43,950 bases of DNA from the NCBI GenBank assembly GCA_043781855.1, contig JAYWBB010000060.1, forward strand, positions 1 to 43,950, written 5' to 3'. The translations under genes were made by a program, and so were the position numbers. Positions 1 through 8,764 of this stretch are shown here, one piece after another. Below the pieces are notes generated by a model that saw only the letters and a list, made by a program, of their open reading frames with translations, was not told the DNA's origin and did not search any database. Numbering within the stretch: the stretch's first letter is position 1; the number at the start of each line of letters is the position of its first letter. The stretch is from Nevskia sp043781855 (lineage in GTDB: Bacteria > Pseudomonadota > Gammaproteobacteria > Nevskiales > Nevskiaceae).

Positions 1-686
1 ACGCGACTGGTACGACCGAATGGAGTAGGTCGATTGCGTTGTTTCGGCTGACCTTGAGACTTCGGTCAATGAGGAACGTGCGCGCGAGTTCGCGCAGAAC
101 GTAGCGGGTTCCTTGCTGCAGTCTTGGACCAGATGGTAGGCGGCTGACAAGACTTCTGAATGCGGAATCATTGTCCATTTCTATTCGAAGGGCCTCTAGT
201 TCTTTCCGCAATCGTGTCTGCCAAATCGTCCAGCCGTCCGGATAGGGCACTTTCATGCGGTGCAACAAATAGGTCATGCGCGGTAAACGGACTGAGGGAC
301 TTGGGTTTGAGCGCCGAGAACGCTCTTAGAAAGCCCGTATCCGCATGGGGTGGCCGTGGCTTGCCGCCGGCCATGAGTACGTTCTCCTGTTCGATGACCA
401 TGAACGGGTTTATATCCATGAAGAAGACATTTGGCAGTACCGCCTCGACAAGCGCTTCTGCTGCCTTAGCCTGATCAAGATCGGTGACTTTCGTGAACTC
501 CGCTAAGTTGAGCCACGAAAGCATGAGGGTTCCGCCCCGAGCTTTGAGACCCTCGACAAATCGAATGCGATGTTCGTCGGTCGTTGAAATGTGCCGAAAA
601 GCCCAGTGGTCGAGATAGATAGTCGGATTGCTCTCGACTTGCTCCACCCGGAGTTCCGCGTCTTCAGCGATGAGGTAGCGAATCAT
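1..686 (-). pseudogene. Frameshifted cassette gene, PIN-like N-terminus (runs off the window edge)
   Basis: The intact frame runs from an ATG at 686 to a stop at 168 (172 aa). The early segment has a YLDHWAFRHI stretch and a later LMLSWLNLAEF stretch, which loosely resembles a PIN-type nuclease fold; I hold that weakly. From about 290 down to 1, another frame reads as convincing protein (for example KVPYPDGWTIWQTRLRKE, then RYVLRELARTFLIDRS) to the window edge with no stop. This suggests one longer protein broken by a frameshift around 250-290, either a real mutation or a sequencing error. The gene starts 19 bp after an attC site on the same strand, as expected for an integron cassette gene. 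Function unknown. Confidence 0.55.
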
Positions 687-704
687 TGCGAAGGCGGCTA
701 TGAC

Positions 705-776
705 ATCTAACGCCTAGGTTCAGCGGCGAGCCGAGCGCGCAGCGCGAGGACCGTCCGCTGGAACCGCTGGTTGGGC
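705..776 (-). repeat. Integron attC recombination site (complete)
   Basis: A 72-bp imperfect palindrome is bounded by the two core boxes of attC sites: ATCTAAC at 705-711 (GTTAGAT on the minus strand, fitting GTTRRRY) and GTTGGGC at 770-776 (GCCCAAC on the minus strand, fitting RYYYAAC). Inner arms pair GGTTCAGCGG with CCGCTGGAACC. It begins 12 bp downstream of the stop of the small membrane-protein gene and just upstream of the next minus-strand gene, the standard cassette position. Confidence 0.85.
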
Positions 777-1000
777 GGCACCCATTCTTAAACCTTGGCC
801 CGAAACGCCCAGACGCATAAAGCGCCCGCGACAACTGCCGCAACCCACGATGCCCAGATTGGAATTGCGGAGCTGCCAAGTTGCACGGGCACTTGGCCCA
901 GCGCCCGCACGACATGGGCAACTGCGACAAGGCCGAAGATTACGCCTGAAACGACGACGTATTTATTGGTCATTGCATCTGCTCCTTCTGTGACGCCCAA
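711..1000 (-). mobile_element. Complete 290-bp integron gene cassette
   Basis: The unit lies between two core-site crossover points, GCCCAA^C at 1000/1001 and ATCTAA^C at 710/711. It contains one promoterless-looking ORF (788-973, minus) followed by its attC (705-776). This is the textbook structure of a mobile cassette. No integrase gene is present within the window, so this is an array remnant or a cluster of attC sites lacking an integrase, continuing leftwards beyond the window. Confidence 0.8.
788..973 (-). CDS. Small two-helix membrane protein, cassette-borne
   Basis: A 61-aa protein starting MTNKYVVVSG. The ATG at 973 is preferred over one at 1000 because GAAGGAG lies eight bases before it, and because 1000 falls inside the neighbouring attC core. 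Two hydrophobic segments (about residues 7-22 and 38-55) predict a small inner-membrane protein with both ends near the same face. The motif FGLVAVAHVVRAL followed by IPIWASW resembles a family of short hypothetical membrane proteins common in integron cassettes; that recollection was not checked. It is the only gene of the complete cassette 711-1000. Function unknown. Confidence 0.7.
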   Translation of the reverse strand: MTNKYVVVSGVIFGLVAVAHVVRALGQVPVQLGSSAIPIWASWVAAVVAGALCVWAFRAKV

Positions 1001-1050
1001 CGCCTAAGTTAAGCCGACGCCGCAGCTTTTCGCGGCGGTCGGCTTGAATG
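995..1050 (-). repeat. Partial attC site, interrupted
   Basis: The core GCCCAAC (995-1001) is followed by arms AAGCCGACGCCGC (1011-1023) and GCGGCGGTCGGCTT (1032-1045), which form a hairpin typical of attC. The second outer core box is missing: past about 1048 the sequence becomes the left flank of an IS110-family transposase start. The site appears to have been cut by insertion or deletion. Confidence 0.7.
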
Positions 1051-1240
1051 ATGGAATGGACTCCTCCCGCTGTTTTGAACGGCATCGAAGTGCCAAGCGG
1101 GATGTGTTGACCATCGGCGCACCAACAGGAGGAATCCGAGATGAAATCTACGCTCATTGCCGTGGATACGGCAAAGCTTGTATTCGAGGTGGCGGAGTCG
1201 GAGGGTGGCCGGGTCGTCCGGCGGCAGCGGTAAAAATTAA
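1051..1240 (+). mobile_element. Remnant of an IS110-family element (possibly IS1111-attC group)
   Basis: Non-coding lead-in (1051-1140) with a good ribosome binding site (AGGAGG around 1128-1133) is followed by the first 30 codons of an IS110-type transposase. Homology stops abruptly at about 1231. The remnant abuts a half attC site. Members of the IS1111 subgroup of IS110 are known to target integron attC sites, which suits this position. The right end of the element is not present before the glutamate dehydrogenase gene. Confidence 0.6.
1141..1233 (+). pseudogene. Truncated IS110-family transposase N-terminus
   Basis: A 30-codon reading frame beginning MKSTLIAVDTAKLVFEVAES and ending at TAA (1231). 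The IAVDTAK stretch matches the first acidic motif of the DEDD nuclease domain of IS110 transposases (usually G-[IL]-D-x-[AS]-K). Full-length proteins of this family are about 320-400 aa, so over 90 percent is missing and the product cannot be active. After the stop, AT-rich sequence with a repeated AAAATTAAAGG (1234-1256) marks the deletion junction. Confidence 0.65.
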
Positions 1241-1331
1241 AGGCAAAATTAAAGGGGCCGTGTTCGACTTATTTCCAGCACCAGACGCCTAGAACGCTTC
1301 AACGGCAACCAATCGATCAGCCCGCCACAGG

Positions 1332-4300
1332 CTAAGCTCCACGCAGCTTCCCGAGTTCGCGTACGCCCACTGCCAGTCCGGCAAAATCCCGCGTTCCCGC
1401 CGCCTGCAATTCTGCGAGACGATCGAGCGCAAAGCTGACGCCGCGCGGTTTGGCGGCGGTCCAGGCGGCGATGCGCCCTTCCGCATCCGCGCCATCGTGA
1501 TGCAGGACTTCCTCGGCGATCAGGCGATGAATCCGGTAGGTGTCGTCCCGCAGATTTACCCGCGCAAGCGACTGCCATTTGCCGGTCGTCGGTAGATCGT
1601 TGATCGCGGCGTAGAGCCAGAGCAGGCGAAAGCGCTCGCCGACCTCGAAATACACGGCTGCGGCCTCGGGCAACGTCACCTTTGCGGCTTCGGCCAGCTC
1701 GGTGATGTCGAGCGCAGCGCCGAGTGCGCGCGTGCTTGCAAGGCGTTGCGCGAGGGGCTCCGGCACGCCGTCTGCGGTCATGCCGGCGACACTGCGGTTC
1801 CAGTCCTCGCGATAGCTGTCGGGCAGCGCGCCCGGCAACAGCAATTGCAATTCCGCAATCGGCGCGGTGAAGCGCTCGACCGCGCTCTGGACCGGCAGCC
1901 GTGCATAGGCCGAGCCGGCGAGCCAGCCCGTGGCATGTTTGAGCAGGCCGATTGCGTGGTTCATCAGGCGGTACTGAAGCGCGGCGGGAATCGTGTTGTC
2001 GAGCGCCTCGACCTCGCGCCAGTAAGCGTCGCCGCCATAAATCTGGTGCGCCGTCGCGTAAGCCTTCAGGACTTCGGCGCGGGTCAGGCCGTGATCGTCG
2101 GCCCAGAGTTGCGCGAAGCCCGCGCCCATGCGGTTGACCAGCGCATTGCTGAGAATCGTCGCGATGATCTCGCGCTTCAGGCGATGCGCCGCGAGGAGAT
2201 CGCGGTAGCGCTCGACCATCGGCTTCGGGAAGTTCGCAAGCAGGTCGCGTACGAAGAAGGGATCATCCGGCACGGAGGAGCCGAGAATCGCGTCGTACAG
2301 AGAAATCTTCGAATAGGCGATCAGGACGCTCAGCTCCGGCCGTGTCAGACCGAGGCCGCGCGTACGGCGCTCCTTGAGTTGATCCTCGTCGGGCAGGAAC
2401 TCGATCGTGCGATTCAGCAGGCCCTCGCGCTCCAGCATGCGCATCAGTTCGGCGTGGTCGTCGAGCCGCGCCGCAGCGTTCTGAGCGAGCAGGCTGATCG
2501 CCTCCGACTGCACGTAGTTGTCGCGCAGCACGAAGGCCGCGATCTCGTCCGTCATCGAGGCCAGCAGCGGGTCGCGCTCGGCGCGGGTGAGCTTTCCGGC
2601 CGCTTCGAGCTCGTTCAGCGGAATCTTGATGTTGACCTCGCGATCGGACGTGTGCACGCCGCCGGCGTTGTCGATCGCGTCGGTATTGATGCGGCCGCCG
2701 GCCAATGCGTACTCGATGCGCCCGAGCTGGGTGCAGCCGAGGTTGCCGCCTTCGCCGACCACCTTCGCGCGGATGTCGCGGCCGTTGACGCGGATGGCGT
2801 CATTGGCGCGGTCGCCGACTTCGCCATTGCTCTGCGTCGAGGCCTTGACGTAAGTGCCGATGCCGCCGTTCCAGAGCAGGTCGACCGGCGCCTTGAGGAT
2901 CGCCTTCATCAGTTCCGACGGCGTCATCGACGGAGCGTCGATGGCGAGCGCGGCACGCACCTCGTCGCCGAGCTGGATCAGCTTGGCGCTGCGCGGAAAC
3001 ACGCCGCCGCCGTTCGAAATCAGCGTGGCGTCGTAGTCGGCCCAGGACGAGCGCGGCAGATTGAACAGACGTTCGCGCTCGTTGAATGAGGCTTCGCAGT
3101 CGGGGTTCGGATCGAGAAAGATGTGGCGGTGATCGAAGGCTGCGAACAGCTTGAGCTTGCGCGACAGCAGCATGCCGTTGCCGAACACGTCACCACTCAT
3201 GTCACCGATGCCGGCGACGCTGAATTCCTGCGTCTGGATGTCTTTCCCAAGCTCGCGGAAATGGCGCTTGACGGACTCCCAGGCGCCCTTCGCGGTGATG
3301 CCCATCTTTTTGTGGTCGTAGCCGGCGCTGCCGCCGGAGGCAAAGGCATCGCCGAGCCAGAAGCCGTAATCGGCGGACAGGGCGTTGGCGATGTCCGAGA
3401 ACGTCGCCGTGCCCTTGTCGGCGGCGACGACGAGGTAGGTGTCGTCGCCGTCGTAGCGCACGACGTTCGGCGGCGGTACCACGGCGTCGCCGACGCGGTT
3501 GTCGGTGACATCCAGCAGGCCGCGCAGGAAGGTGCGGTAGCACTCGATGCCCTGCGCCAGCCAGGCTTCGCGCCCACCGTTTGGATTGGCAGCGTCGACC
3601 GGCTTCTTGACCACGAAGCCGCCCTTGGCCCCGACCGGCACGATGACCGTGTTCTTGACCTGCTGCGCCTTCATCAGGCCGAGCACTTCAGTGCGGAAAT
3701 CCTGGCGCCGATCGGACCAGCGCAGGCCGCCGCGCGCCACGCGCCCGCCGCGCAGGTGGATGCCCTCGACCTCCGGGGAGTAGACCCAGATCTCGAACAT
3801 CGGCCTGGGCAACGGCAGCTCGGGGATTCGCGAAGGATCGAGCTTGAAGCTGACGTAGTTCTTGAGCCGGCCGTCGGCCTGCGTCTGATAGGCATTCGTG
3901 CGCCAGCAGGCGCGGATGAAAGCGAGGAAGGCGCGCAGTACGCGGTCGCCGTCAAGGCTCGCGACCTGGTCGAGCGCATGGTCGAGCGCGGTGGCGAGCT
4001 TGATTTCTTCAGCCTTGCGCGCGGCGTCGTTCAGGCCCGGTACGTAGCGCGTCTCGAACAGCCGCACCAGCAGGCGCGCGATCGGCGCGTGCTCGGCGAG
4101 CAGGGTTTCCATGTACGGCTGGCTGTAGGGCAGGCCGGTCTGGATCAGGTATTTGCAGATGGCACGCAAGATCGTCACCTGCCGCGCATCGAGTCCGGCG
4201 CCGAGCACAAGACGGTTCAAGCCATCGTTCTCGACCACGCCGCTCCAGACCTGCAGGAACGCCGCCTCGAAGAACCGACGCTGATCGCCCGGCGAAAGAT

Positions 4301-6170
4301 CGCAGCCCGGATGGCGCACCTCGAATTCCTGGATCCAGAGGCTGGCTGTATCCTTCGGTGTCACTTCCGCAGGCTCCTGACGGATGACCTTGAGGCCGAA
4401 GTTTTCGAGTGTCGGCAGCACGTCGGACAGCGTTACTGGCGTGTGCAGTGCGAACAGCTTGAGGCCGACCGCACGCGGCAGACCGTCGCCAACCGCTTCG
4501 ACCCGAAGCCGCGACAGCACCGGATGGCTCGGCGAGAGCAGCGATAGATCGCGAACATCGGCCGCCGCTTCGGCCGGCGTCACGCTCTCGGTGTAGGACA
4601 AGGGGAACGCGTCGGCGAAACGCGCCGCCAGCGCGGGTGCCTGCGCGCCATCGCCGAGGGCCAGAACCTCGCGCAACTGATCGCGCCAGGAGCGTGTCAC
4701 GATGATCAGACGTTGCTCGATTTCTTCGGCGCTCAGGGCAATCGTCGCGCCGGCCGGTGTTCGCACGATGTAGTGCACGCGGGTCAGATCGCCCCGGAGA
4801 AATTCGATATTGCGGTCTACCGATAGTCCGCCGCAGAGTTCAAGCAAGGTCGCGCCGACCTTGTCGCGCAACTCACGCGAATAGCGTTCGCGCGGCAGAT
4901 AGACCAGGAACGAAAAGAAGCGGCCGTAGCGGTCGCGACGCATGAAAAGGCGTAGCTGGTGGCGGTCGCGCAGCGCGCGGATGCCCATGCAGACGTCGTA
5001 AAGCTCGGCCTCGCTGGACTGGAACAGCTCGTCGCGCGGCAGGCCGTGCAGGATATCGCGCAGGTTCTTGCCGGAGTGCGAAGTCTCGGTCAGCCGCGAA
5101 CGCTCCATGACGTAAGCCGCCTTGCGCCGGATCAGCGGAATGTGGCGCGGCCGGTCGATGTAGACCTCGGACGAGAACAGGCCGACGAAGCGCAGCGTGC
5201 CGGCGATGTTACCGGCCGCATCGAAACGCTTCACCGCGACCACATCCATCAACTCCGAACGATGGATCGTCGACCGCAGGTTGGCCTTGGTGACGACGAC
5301 AAGGCGTGGCGAGTCGGCGTACTTGTCCAGTTCGCTCTGCGGCGCGATCAGCTCCTCGCCGGCCCAGCGGCTGCCGGGACGCAGAAGTCCGAGCCCGGTC
5401 GCGCCGTTCTTGCGAAAGCGGCTGCGGCCGTCCCCGCCTTTTTCCGCGATCGTCTCGATATAGCCGAGAAACGTGAAGTGCCGATCGTGCAGATAGGCCA
5501 GGAACTCGCGCGCCTCGGCGAACTCCTCGTGATCGGCGCCCGGCGGCACCGTTTCGAGTTGCCCGACCAGATCGTGCACGCGGGCCAGCGTTGCCGGATA
5601 GTCGTCGACGACACGCTTCAGGTCGCCGAGCACGCTCTCGACCTCGGCTTCGAGCCGCGCGTAGGCCGCGTCCGACGGTAGCGCCTCGAACTCGATGTGA
5701 ATCAGGGATTCGGCCGGCGCGCGGTCATCGCCCACGGCCACGATGCGACCCGCAGTATCGCGGCGCAGGTGCACGACGGGGTGCGCATTCCAGTCGATCG
5801 ACGCGCCTGTCGCGCGGATCGCGAGCTGGATCGAATCGACGAGAAACGGCTGGTCCGGCACGCAGGTTTCGAGCGTCGCCAGCAGGCTTGCACCATCACC
5901 CTCGGGACGCGCGACGCGGATGAGCAATTCGTCCGCCCGGCGCGTCGTCGCGAATTGCCAGTGCTCGAGTGCAATTCCGACCAGCGCCTCGGGAGTGCGC
6001 AGCTTCAGCGCATCGAGCGAGGCCATCTCGTAATAGCACCGCAGGAAAGCCTTGAACGACTCCCGCTCGGCGGCTGGCAATTCGGATGTACGGTGCTCGG
6101 CAACGGCTTCAAGCTGCGCCAGCAGGTCTTCCTGCGCGCGGCCGAGGCCCGGATCAGTCTGGGCATCCAT
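1332..6170 (-). CDS. gdhB: NAD-specific glutamate dehydrogenase, large (180-kDa) class
   Basis: A 1612-aa protein, the usual size of the large bacterial NAD-GDH class, which oxidatively deaminates glutamate to 2-oxoglutarate and ammonia in the cytoplasm. The catalytic part lies around residues 780-1200, with LRWSDRRQDFRTEVLGLM and NTVIVPVGAKGGFVVKKP carrying the glycine-rich, lysine-containing active site typical of GDHs. The dinucleotide-binding region contains AKVVGEGGNLGCTQ. The N-terminal half is the long ACT-like regulatory region of this class. The ATG at 6170 is preceded by GGGAGGA eight to nine bases upstream. It stands alone and is divergent from the GST-like gene. The symbol gdhB follows pseudomonad usage. 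Confidence 0.93.
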   Translation of the reverse strand: MDAQTDPGLGRAQEDLLAQLEAVAEHRTSELPAAERESFKAFLRCYYEMASLDALKLRTPEALVGIALEHWQFATTRRADELLIRVARPEGDGASLLATLETCVPDQPFLVDSIQLAIRATGASIDWNAHPVVHLRRDTAGRIVAVGDDRAPAESLIHIEFEALPSDAAYARLEAEVESVLGDLKRVVDDYPATLARVHDLVGQLETVPPGADHEEFAEAREFLAYLHDRHFTFLGYIETIAEKGGDGRSRFRKNGATGLGLLRPGSRWAGEELIAPQSELDKYADSPRLVVVTKANLRSTIHRSELMDVVAVKRFDAAGNIAGTLRFVGLFSSEVYIDRPRHIPLIRRKAAYVMERSRLTETSHSGKNLRDILHGLPRDELFQSSEAELYDVCMGIRALRDRHQLRLFMRRDRYGRFFSFLVYLPRERYSRELRDKVGATLLELCGGLSVDRNIEFLRGDLTRVHYIVRTPAGATIALSAEEIEQRLIIVTRSWRDQLREVLALGDGAQAPALAARFADAFPLSYTESVTPAEAAADVRDLSLLSPSHPVLSRLRVEAVGDGLPRAVGLKLFALHTPVTLSDVLPTLENFGLKVIRQEPAEVTPKDTASLWIQEFEVRHPGCDLSPGDQRRFFEAAFLQVWSGVVENDGLNRLVLGAGLDARQVTILRAICKYLIQTGLPYSQPYMETLLAEHAPIARLLVRLFETRYVPGLNDAARKAEEIKLATALDHALDQVASLDGDRVLRAFLAFIRACWRTNAYQTQADGRLKNYVSFKLDPSRIPELPLPRPMFEIWVYSPEVEGIHLRGGRVARGGLRWSDRRQDFRTEVLGLMKAQQVKNTVIVPVGAKGGFVVKKPVDAANPNGGREAWLAQGIECYRTFLRGLLDVTDNRVGDAVVPPPNVVRYDGDDTYLVVAADKGTATFSDIANALSADYGFWLGDAFASGGSAGYDHKKMGITAKGAWESVKRHFRELGKDIQTQEFSVAGIGDMSGDVFGNGMLLSRKLKLFAAFDHRHIFLDPNPDCEASFNERERLFNLPRSSWADYDATLISNGGGVFPRSAKLIQLGDEVRAALAIDAPSMTPSELMKAILKAPVDLLWNGGIGTYVKASTQSNGEVGDRANDAIRVNGRDIRAKVVGEGGNLGCTQLGRIEYALAGGRINTDAIDNAGGVHTSDREVNIKIPLNELEAAGKLTRAERDPLLASMTDEIAAFVLRDNYVQSEAISLLAQNAAARLDDHAELMRMLEREGLLNRTIEFLPDEDQLKERRTRGLGLTRPELSVLIAYSKISLYDAILGSSVPDDPFFVRDLLANFPKPMVERYRDLLAAHRLKREIIATILSNALVNRMGAGFAQLWADDHGLTRAEVLKAYATAHQIYGGDAYWREVEALDNTIPAALQYRLMNHAIGLLKHATGWLAGSAYARLPVQSAVERFTAPIAELQLLLPGALPDSYREDWNRSVAGMTADGVPEPLAQRLASTRALGAALDITELAEAAKVTLPEAAAVYFEVGERFRLLWLYAAINDLPTTGKWQSLARVNLRDDTYRIHRLIAEEVLHHDGADAEGRIAAWTAAKPRGVSFALDRLAELQAAGTRDFAGLAVGVRELGKLRGA

Positions 6171-6354
6171 TTATTTTTTCCTCCCGCACCGACGCGGATC
6201 GCGTCATTTCGCGGCTATTGCGGAAGTATGCCAGCGCGTTCCGACGGCTGTCCCTGTGGGCGAGACACGACGCGGTCAAGGGTTCTCCCTAACTGCGATC
6301 CGCAACGCGATGCGGCAGCATGATCGCCGTCGGCCCGTCAACGAAGGAGATGCC

Positions 6355-6987
6355 ATGAAGTTCTACGACTGCAGGATCGCGCCGAGCCCGCGCCGCGTGC
6401 GGATGTTTCTGGCCGAGAAAGGCATCGAGATCGAGACGGTCGAGGTCGATCTCATCGCCGGTGAGAATCTGGGCGCCGCGTTCCTGAACATCAGTCCGCG
6501 CGGCATGGTGCCGTCGCTGCAGCTCGACGACGGCACCTGCATCGACGAAGCCGTCGCGATCTGCCGCTACATCGAGGAACTGCATCCCGAGCCCTGCCTG
6601 ATGGGTCGCGACGCCAGGAGCCGGGCGATCATCGAATCGCGCAACCGGCATATGGAAATCGACGGCTTTCTGCCGGCGTCGGAAGCCTTCCGCAACTCGG
6701 CGCCGGTGTTTGCCGAGCGCGGCCTGCCGGGCGTGACCGACAAGGTCGCCGCGATTCCGCAGCTCGCCGAGCGCGGCATCGCCGGCATCCGCCGCTACTT
6801 CGACCGCCTGGAGCGCGCGCTTTCCACACAGCAATTCGTGGCCGGCAACGAATTCAGCATCGCCGATATCACCGCGCTGTGCGTGGTCGATTTCGCTGGC
6901 TGGGTGAAGGAGAAGATTCCGGATACACATGTTCACGCGAAGCGCTGGTACGCAGCAGTATCGGCGCGGCCGAGCGCCAAGGCCTGA
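6355..6987 (+). CDS. Glutathione S-transferase family protein
   Basis: A 210-aa cytosolic GST-like protein. An N-terminal thioredoxin-fold half begins MKFYDCRIAPSPRRVRMFLAEKG, with the SPRxVR pattern near the glutathione site and a cis-Pro loop at GMVPSL followed by IDEAVAICRYIE. The C-terminal helical half contains NEFSIADITALCVVDF, the conserved N-capping Asp region of the fold. The start is placed at 6355 because AAGGAGAT lies immediately upstream. A bidirectional terminator follows at 7026. Its substrate cannot be told from sequence. It may be a detoxification enzyme; the adjacent genes give no pathway. Confidence 0.88.
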   Translation: MKFYDCRIAPSPRRVRMFLAEKGIEIETVEVDLIAGENLGAAFLNISPRGMVPSLQLDDGTCIDEAVAICRYIEELHPEPCLMGRDARSRAIIESRNRHMEIDGFLPASEAFRNSAPVFAERGLPGVTDKVAAIPQLAERGIAGIRRYFDRLERALSTQQFVAGNEFSIADITALCVVDFAGWVKEKIPDTHVHAKRWYAAVSARPSAKA

Positions 6988-7025
6988 GACCTGGGCTCGC
7001 TCAAGGATGCTCTGAAAAAGTGGTT

Positions 7026-7058
7026 AAGCCCTTCTCCCTCTGGGAGAAGGGCTTTTTC
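7026..7058. terminator. Bidirectional Rho-independent terminator
   Basis: A perfect 13-bp stem, AAGCCCTTCTCCC (7026-7038) and GGGAGAAGGGCTT (7042-7054), with a 3-nt loop is followed by T's on the plus strand and flanked by A's on the left (GAAAAAG). It lies between the convergent GST-like gene and the PncC-like gene and should serve both. Confidence 0.88.
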
Positions 7059-7067
7059 AGAGTTTCC

Positions 7068-7565
7068 TTAAACGCGGATCAACGTCAGCAGTCCGCGCAA
7101 TGCTTCCTGCGCCGACTGCTCGCGCACTTCGGCGCGATCGCCGGCGATGAGGTAACGGCTGGCCGCCGTGGCGATGCCCTGCCCGGCCCAGGCGATCCAG
7201 ACGGTGCCGACCGGCTTGTCCGGCGTGCCACCATCCGGGCCGGCGATGCCGCTGACCGCGAGCGTCCATTGCACCGGCGCGCGCGCCAGGAGGCCATCGG
7301 CCATCGCGATGACGGTGGCCGCGCTGACCGCGCCGAGGTTTTCGAGCGTGGCGCTCGGCACACCGAGCAGTTCCTGCTTGGCTTCATTCGAATAACTGAT
7401 GATGCCGCGCTCAAACCATTGGCTGCTGCCGGCGATATCGGTCAGCCGTGTGGCGATGAGGCCGCCGGTGCAGGATTCGGCCGTCGCAAGTTTTTGCTTG
7501 CGTGTTCGCAGCGCTTCCGCGACGGCACGCGCCACGGCGTCAAGGCTGTCGTCGATTCCGGTCAT
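7068..7565 (-). CDS. pncC: CinA C-terminal-domain protein, nicotinamide-nucleotide amidohydrolase (PncC-like)
   Basis: A 165-aa stand-alone CinA C-terminal domain. Members of this family deamidate nicotinamide mononucleotide to nicotinate mononucleotide in pyridine-nucleotide salvage. The family signatures are ATAESCTGGLIATRLTD near residue 27, with the catalytic Ser/Cys region, and VSGIAGPDGGTPDKPVGTVW near residue 108. Length matches stand-alone PncC (about 160 aa). It starts 11 bp after the leucine-dehydrogenase-like gene on the same strand, so the two probably share a transcript. Confidence 0.9.
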   Translation of the reverse strand: MTGIDDSLDAVARAVAEALRTRKQKLATAESCTGGLIATRLTDIAGSSQWFERGIISYSNEAKQELLGVPSATLENLGAVSAATVIAMADGLLARAPVQWTLAVSGIAGPDGGTPDKPVGTVWIAWAGQGIATAASRYLIAGDRAEVREQSAQEALRGLLTLIRV

Positions 7566-7576
7566 GGCTTGAGGCG

Positions 7577-8626
7577 CTAGCGCCGGAAGATTTCTTCGGC
7601 CATCGCGTCGGCGATTTCGCCAGTAGGCCGCTGCGTGGTTTTCGAGCGTGCGAAGATTTCGCCGAGTGTCGTGCCGATGCGCTCCAGATGCGCATGGACC
7701 TTCGCGGCGTCGTAGCCCGGGCCTTCGTAGTAGATGTCGATGATGCCGCCGGCGTTGATGACGTAATCCGGTGCGTAGAGCACGCCTTTTTCGAGCAGCG
7801 TGATGCCGTGACGCGGCCTGGCCAGCTGATTGTTGGCCGCACCGGCGACGATCTTCGCTTTCAGCTGCGGGATGCTGCGATCGTTGAGAATCGCCCCGAG
7901 CGCGCAGGGTGCGAAGACATCGACATCGAGCGCGTGCACGGCGTCCATCGCAACCGCCGTCGCGCCGAATTCCTTGACCGCACGTTCGACGGCGGGCACA
8001 TGCAGATCGGTCACCCAGAGTTTCGCGCCGACGTCATGCAGCTGTCGTGCAAGGCGGAATCCGACATTGCCGACACCCTGGATCGCGACGCGCAAACCCT
8101 TGAGATCCTCACGTCCCAGCGCGGCGCGCACGGCCGCCTTGATGCCGATGAACGTGCCAGTCGCCGTCGCCGGAGAAGGATCGCCGGTACGGCCTTCAGC
8201 GACGGATTTTTCGTCGGCCAGCCCACCGACATGCCGCGTCTCTTCCGCCATCAGGCGGATGTCCGCGACATTGGTGCCGGAGTCTTCCGCGACGACATAC
8301 TTGCCACCGAACTGGTCGACGAAGCGGCCCATCGCACGGATCATTTCCGGCGTCTTGTCGTGGCGCGGATCGCCGAGGATCACGCTCTTGCCGCCACCCT
8401 GCGGCAGGCCGGCGAGCGCGGCCTTGTAGGTCATGCCGCGGCTGAGCCGCAGGACGTCGGTAAGCGCATCGTCGTCCGAGGTGTAGGGCCACATGCGGCA
8501 GCCGCCGAGGCCGCAGCCGAGCCGCGTGTTGTGGACTGCGATGATCGCGCGCAGGCCGCTCGCAGCATCGCGATGGAAGGCAACCTGTTCGTGACCGTCG
8601 TACTCGGGGTGCGAAAAAACAGACAT
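7577..8626 (-). CDS. Glu/Leu/Phe/Val dehydrogenase, leucine dehydrogenase-like
   Basis: A 349-aa NAD-dependent amino-acid dehydrogenase of the leucine/valine/phenylalanine type. It should interconvert branched-chain amino acids and 2-oxo acids. The catalytic segment GMTYKAALAGLPQGGGKSVI (around residues 65-84) contains the paired lysines of this family. A Rossmann motif GVGNVG near residue 205 binds NAD. Length matches leucine dehydrogenases (about 350-370 aa), not hexameric GDHs (about 450). The ATG at 8626 has GGAGGAAAGAG-like sequence shortly upstream on the minus strand (ccggaactctctttcctcc on plus). The start is divergent from the transglutaminase gene, with a 138-bp promoter interval. 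Exact substrate unknown. Confidence 0.88.
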   Translation of the reverse strand: MSVFSHPEYDGHEQVAFHRDAASGLRAIIAVHNTRLGCGLGGCRMWPYTSDDDALTDVLRLSRGMTYKAALAGLPQGGGKSVILGDPRHDKTPEMIRAMGRFVDQFGGKYVVAEDSGTNVADIRLMAEETRHVGGLADEKSVAEGRTGDPSPATATGTFIGIKAAVRAALGREDLKGLRVAIQGVGNVGFRLARQLHDVGAKLWVTDLHVPAVERAVKEFGATAVAMDAVHALDVDVFAPCALGAILNDRSIPQLKAKIVAGAANNQLARPRHGITLLEKGVLYAPDYVINAGGIIDIYYEGPGYDAAKVHAHLERIGTTLGEIFARSKTTQRPTGEIADAMAEEIFRR

Positions 8627-8764
8627 GGAGGAAAGAGAGTTCCGGGGGGACTGGCGCTAGTTTAGTGCAGACGTGGAGTTCCACATCGCGGGCGGTGGAC
8701 GCCGACGGCAAGCCCTTTGCTTCACAATGCCCGGACCACCCTGCGCCGCTCGCTCCGGAGCTTC

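Noticed and set aside
1746..3089. Long plus-strand open frame of 447 aa opposite the glutamate dehydrogenase gene
   Set aside because: It lies wholly antisense to a clearly conserved gene, its composition (Arg, Ala, Val, His rich) is that of a GC-rich shadow frame, and it has no recognisable domain.
3123..4547. Plus-strand open frame of 474 aa opposite the glutamate dehydrogenase gene
   Set aside because: Same reason: antisense shadow of conserved codons in a high-GC gene, no ribosome binding site.
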